A program made the position numbers and the translations under genes. Below are positions 56,815-64,000 of a DNA stretch of 64,000 bases, piece after piece (the first letter of the stretch is position 1; each line of letters begins with the position of its first letter). Under the pieces are notes generated by a model. The model was not told the origin of the DNA. It did not search any database and saw only the letters and a program-made list of their open reading frames with translations. This DNA comes from Cyanobium sp. FACHB-13342 (GTDB lineage: Bacteria; Cyanobacteriota; Cyanobacteriia; PCC-6307; Cyanobiaceae): contig NZ_JACJRT010000001.1 in the NCBI RefSeq assembly GCF_014697415.1, forward strand, positions 1 through 64,000, given 5' to 3'.

Positions 56815-58125
56815 TCATAGAGCGTCCGTGGGGGGCAGCTCCACCACCAGCTCGCAGCGGCCCGTTCGGCTCTCGCCGATGCGCAGTTCGCCGCCATGGC
56901 GGCGGGCGATGGCGCGGCCGATCGCCAGGCCCAGACCGCTGTGACCGCCGCGGTCGGTGCCGCTCCAAAAGCGCTCGAACACCTGCTCGCGTTCCTGCAG
57001 CGGGATGCCAGGGCCCTGGTCGGCCACCGTCACCCGGATCAGACGACCTGCCCTGCTCACCTGCAGCGAGACCGTGCCCCCCTCGGGGCTGTGGCGGATG
57101 GCATTGAGGAGCAGGTTGGTGAACAGCCGCAGCAGCGGCTCGCTCTGCCCACGGAAGGGGACGCTCTGGGTTGCCGGGTCTGGACTGAGCTGTAGGCGGA
57201 CGGAACGGGCAGCTGCCTGGGGCGCGTAGCAGCGAAGCAGGTCCTCCAGCAGCTCCAGCAGGTCAAACTCCTGAAGCTCCGCCGTGCTGAGCGGCCCGTC
57301 CAGGCCGGCCTGCTCCTGGCGAGCGAGCAGCAGCAGATCATCGAGCAGCTCGCCCATGCGGCGGCTGAGGCCGTCGAGCTCACCCCAGGCCAGGGCCGGC
57401 TGCTGGCGCAGCTCCGGCGGCACCGCCGCCAGCTGGGTGCGTAGGGCCGTGAGCGGGTGGCGCAGTTCGTGCGAGGCGTCGGCGGTAAACCGTTGCAAGG
57501 CGCTCACCTGACGCTGCAGGGGGAGGAAGGCCATCCGCAGCATGCGGCGGCCCACCAGCAACGCCGCCAGCACCGTGACGACACCGCCCAGCAGCAGCCC
57601 GCGCTTGAGCCGGGACAGATCGGCCCGGGCGGCCTGATCGGAGAGGGCCACCCGCACATAGCCAAGCCGTTCGGCCTGGCTGTCGACCGGTTGCCAGAGG
57701 CTCATCCCCCCCGGCCAGCGCTGCCAGAGCGCCCGACTGGGGACTCGGATCCCGCGGGCGGATGCCAGAGCGCCAGCCGGCTGACCTGACAGGGAAGGCA
57801 CGGTGAGGCCGCCCTGCTCGCTGAGAAGAGCCCCCTGGGCATCGAACCATTGCAGCCGTTGCTGCTGCAGGGTTGGAGAGTCGATCAGCCGGGGCCCGGC
57901 ACGGAACTTGGCGCGCCCCTCCGCCTCGCGCGTCTCGTGGGCGATCAGCGGCAGCTGGGCCGCTGCACTGCCCGCCAGCTGGCGCAGTTCGGTGCGCTGA
58001 TCTTGTTGGCGCTGGCTGGCGATCCCCCAGTACAGGGACCCGGAGAATGCCGCCAGCAGCAGCAATGCAAAGCCTCCCCCCTGCAGGGCCAGGCGGCGCC
58101 GCAGCTGCAATGGATCAGGTGGCAA
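56815..58125 (-). CDS. Sensor histidine kinase
   Basis: This is a protein of about 436 residues. TTG 58125 lies 4 bases after the response-regulator stop; ATG 58170 and 58182 would overlap that gene. There is a first helix near GGGFALLLLAAFSGSLYWGI, a periplasmic domain of about 120 residues, and a second helix LLLGGVVTVLAALLVGRRML. HAMP-like DNA is short. The H-box is FTADASHELRHPLTALRTQL with the phospho-His. The N-box is LLLNAIRHSPEGGTVS, and the G-boxes are DQGPGIPLQE and HSGLGLAIGRAI. It likely phosphorylates the OmpR-type partner upstream. Confidence 0.93.
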   Translation of the reverse strand: MPPDPLQLRRRLALQGGGFALLLLAAFSGSLYWGIASQRQQDQRTELRQLAGSAAAQLPLIAHETREAEGRAKFRAGPRLIDSPTLQQQRLQWFDAQGALLSEQGGLTVPSLSGQPAGALASARGIRVPSRALWQRWPGGMSLWQPVDSQAERLGYVRVALSDQAARADLSRLKRGLLLGGVVTVLAALLVGRRMLRMAFLPLQRQVSALQRFTADASHELRHPLTALRTQLAAVPPELRQQPALAWGELDGLSRRMGELLDDLLLLARQEQAGLDGPLSTAELQEFDLLELLEDLLRCYAPQAAARSVRLQLSPDPATQSVPFRGQSEPLLRLFTNLLLNAIRHSPEGGTVSLQVSRAGRLIRVTVADQGPGIPLQEREQVFERFWSGTDRGGHSGLGLAIGRAIARRHGGELRIGESRTGRCELVVELPPTDAL

Positions 58126-58129
58126 GGGA

Positions 58130-58816
58130 TCAACAGGAAACCGTGGGATTGAGCCGGTAGCCAACGCCATACACCGTTTCAATCAGGTTGGGATGGCAGC
58201 CGGCACCCGTCAGCTTTTGACGCAGGTTGCGCATGTGGGCTCTCAGGGCGTCCTCGCCCACCTCGCGGCGGCCATCGCTGATGCCATGCAGCAGCTGTCC
58301 CTTGCTGCGGCTGTCGCCGGCGGCCCGCAGCAGCTGCTCAAGCAGCAGCGCTTCCTTGCGCGTGAGTTCCAGGGAGGCGCCGTTCACAGCAGCGTTGGTC
58401 TGGCCGGCCACAAGGCGCACCGGTCCGAAGACCAGCTCGAGTTGCAGCGGCCGGTGTGCCCGGCGCAACAGGGCCTGCAACCGGGCGCGCAACAGCTCCG
58501 GATCGAAGGGTTTGACCACATAGTCGTCGGCCCCCTCCTCGAAGCCCCGTACCTTGTCTGCCCGCTCGTCCCGCGCGGTGAGCATCAGCACAAGAGGCTG
58601 ATGCATGGGGAGGCGGCGCAGCTGGCAGCAGAGGGAGAGGCCATCGCAATCGGGCAGACCCAGATCGAGCAGCACCAGATCGAACAGCTCGCGCTCCAGC
58701 CAGCCCAGGGCCTCTCCAGCGGTGGATGCCATTTCGGCTGCATATCCCCACTGAGCCAGGAGACGCAGCAGGGCTGACTGCAGCGGGGGGTCGTCTTCCA
58801 CCACCAGAAGCTTCAT
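58130..58816 (-). CDS. OmpR-family response regulator
   Basis: This is a 228-residue protein. The receiver domain has the acidic pair VVEDDPPLQS, the phosphorylated Asp in LVLLDLGLPDCDG, Thr in MLTARDE and Lys in VVKPFDPE. The C-terminal winged helix has LELTRKEALLLEQLLRAAGD, RAHMRNLRQKL, and ETVYGVGYRLNP. It starts the two-gene operon with the kinase. It is divergent from the P-type ATPase across 124 bases, so that transporter is a good candidate target. Confidence 0.95.
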   Translation of the reverse strand: MKLLVVEDDPPLQSALLRLLAQWGYAAEMASTAGEALGWLERELFDLVLLDLGLPDCDGLSLCCQLRRLPMHQPLVLMLTARDERADKVRGFEEGADDYVVKPFDPELLRARLQALLRRAHRPLQLELVFGPVRLVAGQTNAAVNGASLELTRKEALLLEQLLRAAGDSRSKGQLLHGISDGRREVGEDALRAHMRNLRQKLTGAGCHPNLIETVYGVGYRLNPTVSC

Positions 58817-58940
58817 GGCACCTCAATCCAGGGGCAGGCGTTGCCGTCGTCATAGGCGACGCTGTGACCAGCGCCACCGTGCCATTTCCCCTGCGGCGGC
58901 TGGCGGATCGCGCTAAGCAGGGACCAGCAGCCCTAGGGCC

Positions 58941-61331
58941 ATGGCCTTGCTGGAGCCCACCAATCTGCTGCTGCTCGCCTGCGCGCTGATCTACGCCCTC
59001 ATCGGCGAGCCGGAGGAAGCGGCCATCCTGCTGGTCTTCGTGCTGGGCATCACCCTGTTGGATGCCCTCCAACAGCGACGCAGCAGCCGGGCGTTGGCTG
59101 AGCTGGCCCGTCTCTCGGCTCCCCGGGCCCATGTGCGTCGGGATGGGGAGCTGCTGGAGCTGGCCCCCGACCAGGTGCGGGTGGGGGATCTCCTGCGCCT
59201 GGAGGAAGGCGATCGGGTCGCGGCCGATTCCCGGCTCACGGAATCCCTGGGCCTCTGGCTCGATGAATCCCTGCTCACCGGTGAATCGCTGCCGGTGCAG
59301 CGCCAGAACCCTGGGGAGCCGGTGCTGGCCGGTTCGCTGGTGGCCAGTGGTCGAGGTTGGGCTGAAGTGGAAGCCGTCGCGGCGGCCACGGAGCTGGGGC
59401 GTCTGGGCCAAAGCCTTGCAACGGTGACGCCCCCGCCGACCCGGCTGCAACGCCAGACGCGACGACTCACGGCACGGTTGACGGTGCTGGCTCTCGGGCT
59501 CTGCGCCGCCTTGGCCGTGCTGCAGGGTGGCTTCACCGGGAACTGGGTGCAGGCGCTGCTGGCGGCGCTAGCGCTGGCCCTGGCGGTGCTGCCCAATGAG
59601 ATCCCGGTGGTGCTGGCCCTGTTTCTGGCCCTCGGGGCCCTGCGCCTGGCGCGGATCGGTGTGTTGGCGCGCTGGCCGGCGGCGGTGGAGAGCCTGGGCA
59701 GCGCCACGGTGCTGGCGGTCGACAAAACCGGCACCCTCACAGAGAACCGGATGGCAGTGCAGCGCCTGCTCAGCTGGCCCGATGGCGCTCTGTGGAGCGC
59801 CGGTGAGCCCCTGGCCGAGCCCTGGCATCGGCTGCTGGAGCTGGCGGTGCTGGCCAGCCGCCACGACCCGGTGGATGCAATGGAACTGGCGATCCAACGG
59901 CTGGCCTCCGATCACCTCACCCACACCGAGCACCTTCATCCCGATTGGCCCCTGGAGCGGGAGTACCCCCTGGAGCCGGAGCTGCTTGTGTTCTCCCAGC
60001 TGTGGCGTGACCCCTCCGCTGGCTGGCAGGTGGCAGCCAAGGGGGCGCCGGAAGCCATTGCCAACCTCTGCCATCTTGATCCGGATGCCTCGGCCGCGTT
60101 CCTGGCAGCGGCCGATGCCCTTGCGGGTCTGGGCCTGCGGGTGCTGGCGGTGGCCTCCAGTCTTCACGGTGCTCCGCTGCATCCCGAGCTGGAGCCGCCG
60201 GCCGAGCCGAGTCCACCGGCTGGCGTCCACGACTTCCTGTTCCAGCCCATGGGGCTGCTGGGGTTGGCGGATCCCCTACGCGCTGAGGTTCCAGCCGCCA
60301 TCGCCACGGCCCAGCGGGCCGGCGTCAAGGTGGTGATGCTCACCGGGGACGGGCCCATCACAGCCCGCTCCATCGCCGATCAGGCGGGCCTGCCCGCCGG
60401 CCCTGTTCTCTCTGGGGCCGACCTGCAGGGGTTGACCCCGGCGGCGTTGGCGAGCCGCGTGCGCGATGTCTCGGTGTTCGCCCGGGTGATGCCCGCGCAG
60501 AAGTTGGAGCTGGTGCGGGCCCTCCAGACCGCCGGCGAAGTGGTGGCCATGACCGGTGACGGCGTCAATGACGCGCCCGCCCTCAAGGCCGCTGACATCG
60601 GTGTGGCCATGGGCCAGCGCGGCACGGCCGTCGCCCGGGAATCGGCCGATCTGGTGTTGCTGCACGACTCCTTCAGCAGCTTGGTGGCGGCGATCGAACT
60701 GGGACGGCGCGTCGATGCCAATCTCCATCGCGCCTTCGCCTACACCCTGGCCATCCACCTGCCGATCGCGGTGTTGGGGTTGGTGCCGCTGCTGCTCCCA
60801 GGGCAGAGCCTGATCCTGTTGCCGGTGCACATCGCCCTGCTGCACCTGGTGATTGATCCGGCCTGCACGGTGGTGTTCGAGGCCTTGCCGCCGGCTGCGG
60901 GCCTGATGCGTCAGCCTCCTCGACCCGCCGAGGCGCCGCTGTTTGGCACCAGCACCTGGCGCCAGGCCCTGAGCCAGGGATCGGTGGTGATGCTGGCGGC
61001 CCTGGTGTTGGCCTTTTGGCCCGCATGCGACCTGGAGGTGCGCCGCAGCTTGGTGTTCTCCCTGTTGCTATTGGCCGGCGGTGGTCTGGTATGGCTCAAC
61101 AGCGGCGCTGCCACCTGGCTGACTGCCGCAGGGGCCGGCATCGGCATCGGCCTATGGCTGATTCTGCTGGTGTCACCCAGCCTGCAAACGGTGCTGCGTT
61201 TGGCTCCTCTGCAGCCAATCCAGATGCTCGCCGTGCTGGTGACCACGGGAGTGGCCATGCTGTTGGCGGCCCAGCTAAACCGACGACCTGGGCGACCGGC
61301 TCGGTTTCAGGGGCTGACACCTCCAAACTGA
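58941..61331 (+). CDS. P-type cation ATPase, PNEIP/PEEFP class, short N-terminus
   Basis: This is a 796-residue protein. ATG 58941 begins directly in the first membrane helix (LLEPTNLLLLACALIYALIG); an in-frame TAA at 58914 excludes an earlier start. The usual cation-ATPase N-terminal domain is therefore missing. Other motifs are complete: LLTGESLPVQ, helix 4 AVLPNEIPVVLALFLALGAL, DKTGTLTENRM, KGAPEAI, MLTGDGPITA and MTGDGVNDAPALKAADIGVA. The C-terminal half has five to six helices. The helix 4 motif is like PEEFP calcium, magnesium or proton-type pumps. The ion is unknown. The divergent two-component pair may control it. Confidence 0.88.
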   Translation: MALLEPTNLLLLACALIYALIGEPEEAAILLVFVLGITLLDALQQRRSSRALAELARLSAPRAHVRRDGELLELAPDQVRVGDLLRLEEGDRVAADSRLTESLGLWLDESLLTGESLPVQRQNPGEPVLAGSLVASGRGWAEVEAVAAATELGRLGQSLATVTPPPTRLQRQTRRLTARLTVLALGLCAALAVLQGGFTGNWVQALLAALALALAVLPNEIPVVLALFLALGALRLARIGVLARWPAAVESLGSATVLAVDKTGTLTENRMAVQRLLSWPDGALWSAGEPLAEPWHRLLELAVLASRHDPVDAMELAIQRLASDHLTHTEHLHPDWPLEREYPLEPELLVFSQLWRDPSAGWQVAAKGAPEAIANLCHLDPDASAAFLAAADALAGLGLRVLAVASSLHGAPLHPELEPPAEPSPPAGVHDFLFQPMGLLGLADPLRAEVPAAIATAQRAGVKVVMLTGDGPITARSIADQAGLPAGPVLSGADLQGLTPAALASRVRDVSVFARVMPAQKLELVRALQTAGEVVAMTGDGVNDAPALKAADIGVAMGQRGTAVARESADLVLLHDSFSSLVAAIELGRRVDANLHRAFAYTLAIHLPIAVLGLVPLLLPGQSLILLPVHIALLHLVIDPACTVVFEALPPAAGLMRQPPRPAEAPLFGTSTWRQALSQGSVVMLAALVLAFWPACDLEVRRSLVFSLLLLAGGGLVWLNSGAATWLTAAGAGIGIGLWLILLVSPSLQTVLRLAPLQPIQMLAVLVTTGVAMLLAAQLNRRPGRPARFQGLTPPN

Positions 61332-61350
61332 CTGCAGCCGCTGCTTAGCC

Positions 61351-61551
61351 GTGCAGCCTCAGGATCTGTTCCTCAACGTGATGCTGAGTCTCCTGGGCTC
61401 GGCCTACCTGCTCTACGGCCGCAAACAGGCTGCGGGCCTCCAGATGCTCTGCGGACTGCTACTGATCGTGGAGCCTTACGACTTACCGGGCTTCGTGGGG
61501 CAGTTGCTAGTGGGCATCCTGCTTGCGGCCCTCCCATTCCTGCAGCGTTAG
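61351..61551 (+). CDS. Small membrane protein, 66 aa
   Basis: GTG 61351 begins MQPQDLFLNVMLSLLGSAYL, then YGRKQAAGLQMLCGLLLIVE, PYDLPGFVGQLLVGILLAAL. Two or three hydrophobic helices are seen. It lies 19 bases after the ATPase stop, so it may be co-transcribed and could be a small subunit. Confidence 0.55.
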   Translation: MQPQDLFLNVMLSLLGSAYLLYGRKQAAGLQMLCGLLLIVEPYDLPGFVGQLLVGILLAALPFLQR

Positions 61552-61731
61552 GGCCAGTCTCGATGCGCTGGTGCACTTGCTGATGAGCCGATCCAATCAC
61601 CAGTGACCTTTTTGTGTGATGGTCAGAGGACGATCCCTCCTGCGAGAGGGTGCACAAGAGTTGTGGGAAGAACCAAATAACTCTCTGCACCGCCCAACAC
61701 AATAGTGATCACAGATCTCAGCGCGAACGTG

Positions 61732-62118
61732 TCACAGCAAAGGGTGAGCAGAGTCAGAAGCAACATGGGGAAATCCGTGGCCGAATTGGTCGTGATGAAC
61801 AAGATCTGGGAATGGATCACTAGAAAGGCCTTCAGCGGGCAAGTATGAATCAATACTGCTAGAAGGGTCTTCACTGCTAGAGCTGCTATCAGGACCGATG
61901 CCCAGTACATCGTTCAAAACCAAGTCGAGATTTTCGTCGTGCACCAAGTCTTCTCTCATTACCACAGAGTTATTTGCTTCAAGGTGCATGGCTATGAGAA
62001 GGTCCAGGCCGATGACGGCATCGGCCGCGCTTAATTCGTTCTCAAGATTCTCAGTCATATCCAGATCGGCTGGATGCTCAATCCAAATTGTAGGCCCAAG
62101 ATCGCTTGATGAGCACAC
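61732..62118 (-). CDS. Possible acidic low-complexity protein, 128 aa
   Basis: A reverse frame from ATG 62118 is rich in Asp, Glu and Ser: NLENELSAADAVIGLDLLIA, then PDSSSSSEDPSSSIDSYLPA. GC is well below the core genome. It may be real and acquired, or chance. No family. Confidence 0.35.
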   Translation of the reverse strand: MCSSSDLGPTIWIEHPADLDMTENLENELSAADAVIGLDLLIAMHLEANNSVVMREDLVHDENLDLVLNDVLGIGPDSSSSSEDPSSSIDSYLPAEGLSSDPFPDLVHHDQFGHGFPHVASDSAHPLL

Positions 62119-62197
62119 TGGGCTGAAAGGGCTGGTAGATCAGCCCAGCAGTGGCTGAGTGAGCTGCTTAGCCAACAAACCTGATGAGACTAAAGAG

Positions 62198-62611
62198 CTA
62201 GCGCTGGTTGACTGGCGCAAGTGAATGCTGCAACTCTGACAAGAAAGCCAAGATCTCGCCTTTGTCCTTAGGCGACGAATCAACCTGAAACACCACCGAG
62301 CCGACGCGGCACAGTTCGACCAAAAGCTCCATCTCTGCGTCACTGATAATCAGAGTTCGCTTTTCGCCATCCTCTCCGCACTGCATCACAACCCCGTCCG
62401 ATGGGAACAGCAGGGCGTATCTGCGTTGGATGGTTCCCTGACCAAAACCAGTAAAAAGAGCAGACATAAGCTGCGATATCTTCGGGCTGAGCTGGCCATG
62501 TGGCATGTTCTTTGCCATCTGGACCAGCAGCGAGCAGGCTTCGAGTAGCGTCGAGGCCTCATCTTCACTTAGAGCAAGAATCTGGCTTCCGGGCCTGCGC
62601 GAGACCTCCAT
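62198..62611 (-). CDS. Hypothetical soluble protein, 137 aa
   Basis: This frame from ATG 62611 reads LALSEDEASTLLEACSLLVQ, MAKNMPHGQLSPKISQLMSA, then LFPSDGVVMQCGEDGEKRTL, ISDAEMELLVELCRVGSVVF. Regular helices and strands suggest a folded protein. Lower GC than the core. No function is assigned. It lies on the same strand upstream of the acidic frame with 79 bases between. Confidence 0.5.
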   Translation of the reverse strand: MEVSRRPGSQILALSEDEASTLLEACSLLVQMAKNMPHGQLSPKISQLMSALFTGFGQGTIQRRYALLFPSDGVVMQCGEDGEKRTLIISDAEMELLVELCRVGSVVFQVDSSPKDKGEILAFLSELQHSLAPVNQR

Positions 62612-62936
62612 GGGCTGACCTTCGTATTCCTGTAGTAATTATAAGAAAGAGCCAGGACTGCGCAGCATTGACTGCCACAAAGTCAACACAAATTTATCCG
62701 AAAAAATCCTGAAAGCCGCCAAAGAGGCGAGCATATTTATATGCAGTCGCTGGATCAAGCGAGCGGGTTGCTTGTCTTGTCTTTGAAGTGTGTTGTAGGG
62801 CTGTTCTCAGGCCGCTTGCGGTTTGATAGCGCTGTGCTGCGTCAAGTGGATCCATCGCAGGCCGCCAGCAGGGCATCAAATCAAGCCACCAGCTGGGGGC
62901 CGGTACCGGGGATAACCAGGGTGGCGTATGCAGCGC
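62612..62936. other. Intergenic region, 325 bases
   Basis: No gene, repeat or RNA is supported. The first 100 bases are AT-rich and could hold the promoter of the 137-residue gene on the reverse strand. Confidence 0.35.
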
Positions 62937-64000
62937 TCACGAGAAGCCGATCACCCGGTTGCGGCCAGTCTGCTTGGCCTGATACATGGCGGTATCCGCC
63001 CGGTCGATCATGGCGTCACTGCTTTCGCCAGGCACCACCAGGGTGGCGCCAATGCTGAGGGTGATCTGCAGGTCGCCCGCCGTAGTAGGCACCGGATCCT
63101 GCACGGAGTTGCGGATTTTTTCAGCGATCACCAAAACGCAGTCGAGGTTCTGCACCCCCTTCAACACCACCAGCAGCTCGTCACCCCCCATCCGGGCCGC
63201 CACATCTTCACTGCGCAGGCACGCCTGGATGCGGCTGGCCACGGTGCGCAGCAGTTGGTCGCCGGCCGCATGGCCCCAGCGGTCATTGATGCCCTTGAAG
63301 TGGTCGAGGTCGCAGAACAACAGCGCCGTCTGTTCGCCGCTGCGCTGGTCGGGGGAGGACAAGGCGTGGATCTGCTCCAGAACCTCCCGGCGGTTGAGCA
63401 GACCGGTGAGTGCATCGGTGCGGGCATGGCGCTCCAGTTCGTGCCAGGCCGCCATTTCCCGATCGATCAGCCGAAAGGAGGCCACCATGCCATCGAGGCA
63501 GTTCTGGCTGTCGAGGTAGGGGCCCACATGCAGTTCGGCCCAGTGCCAGCTGTTGTCCTTGGCGCGGATCCGGTGGCGGCACACGACGCACTGGCCTGCG
63601 GCGATGGCTTCCAGGTTGTTGGCGTATTCCAGGAGATCGTCTGGGTGGAGCACCTCCCGTGAGGATCGGCCCAGCCACTCCTCTGGAGACCAACCCAGGG
63701 CCCCAGCCAGGGAGGGCGACACGTAGGTGATCACGTCATTCCGGAGGCGCACCACCACATCCGACGCGTTCAGGGCCAGCAGCCGGTAGGCCTCCTCGGA
63801 GGCCGCCAGCTCGCGAAGGCTCTCGTAGCGCTCGGTCACATCACGCCAGGTGTAAACGAGTTCCTCGCCCTGGGGTACGGCACGGATGTCGTAGCGGCGG
63901 GTCTGGCCCAGGATCTCGTGGGGATAGGGGTAGTCATCGAGCACCAACGGCTCGCCGGATTCCACCGCCTGGATGTACAGCGCCAACAGCCCTCTGGCGC
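62937..64000 (-). CDS. PAS-GGDEF diguanylate cyclase (5' end outside the window)
   Basis: The frame is open to the right edge, so the N-terminus is missing. Visible order: the end of one PAS-like unit (IRAVPQGEELVYTWRDVTER), a full PAS domain (LLALNASDVVVRLRNDVITY, then GWSPEEWLGRSSREVLHPDD), a PAC segment, and a GGDEF domain from TDALTGLLNRREVLEQIHAL. The active site is RMGGDELLVVL (GGDEL form), which is competent in known cyclases. LFCDLDHFKGINDRWGHAAG holds the metal-binding Asp. It makes cyclic di-GMP; the PilZ-like protein at 4.6 kb is a possible receiver. Confidence 0.93.
   Translation of the reverse strand, partial: ARGLLALYIQAVESGEPLVLDDYPYPHEILGQTRRYDIRAVPQGEELVYTWRDVTERYESLRELAASEEAYRLLALNASDVVVRLRNDVITYVSPSLAGALGWSPEEWLGRSSREVLHPDDLLEYANNLEAIAAGQCVVCRHRIRAKDNSWHWAELHVGPYLDSQNCLDGMVASFRLIDREMAAWHELERHARTDALTGLLNRREVLEQIHALSSPDQRSGEQTALLFCDLDHFKGINDRWGHAAGDQLLRTVASRIQACLRSEDVAARMGGDELLVVLKGVQNLDCVLVIAEKIRNSVQDPVPTTAGDLQITLSIGATLVVPGESSDAMIDRADTAMYQAKQTGRNRVIGFS

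Noticed and set aside
58726-58940. N-terminal extension of the P-type ATPase in another frame
   Set aside because: The frame upstream has no cation-ATPase N-terminal motif, and an in-frame stop lies at 58914.

Overview
The window looks like the chromosome of a freshwater or euryhaline picocyanobacterium of the Synechococcus/Cyanobium type. It opens inside psbA (photosystem II D1), it is GC-rich with strongly GC-ended codons, it carries a cyanobacterial-style sulfate cluster (sbpA, cysA, cysT, cysW, a Crp-family CysR), and it has many small conserved membrane proteins of the kind seen in picocyanobacteria. I saw no rRNA, no CRISPR array and no convincing tRNA.

Layout. 1-10.7 kb is ordinary chromosome: psbA 5' end, a GT1 glycosyltransferase, a PfkB sugar kinase, an alpha/beta hydrolase, a secreted PAS protein, a KdsC-type phosphatase, a PilZ protein, an APH-P-loop kinase fusion, small secreted or membrane proteins, a Nif11-like protein and an SDR. 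10.7-21.7 kb is accessory DNA. It holds a decayed PIN toxin beside a DUF1778 antitoxin, a HigBA-type toxin-antitoxin pair between two relics of one HNH-HIT gene, a frameshifted SDR, an IS fragment, and a chromosomal integron. The integron has an IntI-type integrase interrupted by a 24-nt hairpin insertion with an in-frame stop, an attI-like region at the 3' end of intI, and cassettes on the same strand as intI. Cassette 1 carries a PH-like/SHOCT protein. Cassette 2 is about 4.9 kb and carries three overlapping genes: a catalytically incomplete methyltransferase, an N6-adenine methyltransferase, and a GIY-YIG-SF2 helicase whose stop codon lies inside its attC. This large three-gene restriction-like cassette is the best candidate for a new system.

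21.7-28 kb has a four-gene MerR/VWA operon, an HD hydrolase, a GNAT enzyme, a ChrA transporter and a class II amidotransferase. 28-34.6 kb is the sulfur-uptake regulon: two sulfate-binding proteins, an Rrf2 regulator, CysR, and CysA divergent from CysT-CysW, with similar short motifs in several intergenic regions. 34.6-53.6 kb has membrane proteins of unknown function, a YHS-containing copper-type P1B ATPase, a tandem DUF1254/DUF1214 secreted protein coupled to a frameshifted AraC regulator, a glycosidase relic, an MFS exporter, DUF2252, YjbQ, an AEC permease, an I78 inhibitor and a secreted Ntn-hydrolase. 54.5-61.6 kb groups ion and redox functions: cytochrome b561-like protein, CDF exporter, GDT1/Mnx-type transporter, an OmpR-type two-component pair and a P-type cation ATPase. 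The window ends in a PAS-GGDEF cyclase that runs off the edge.

Start sites were chosen from signal peptides, family alignment from memory and Shine-Dalgarno-like sequence. No database search was run, so family names rest on motif recognition.
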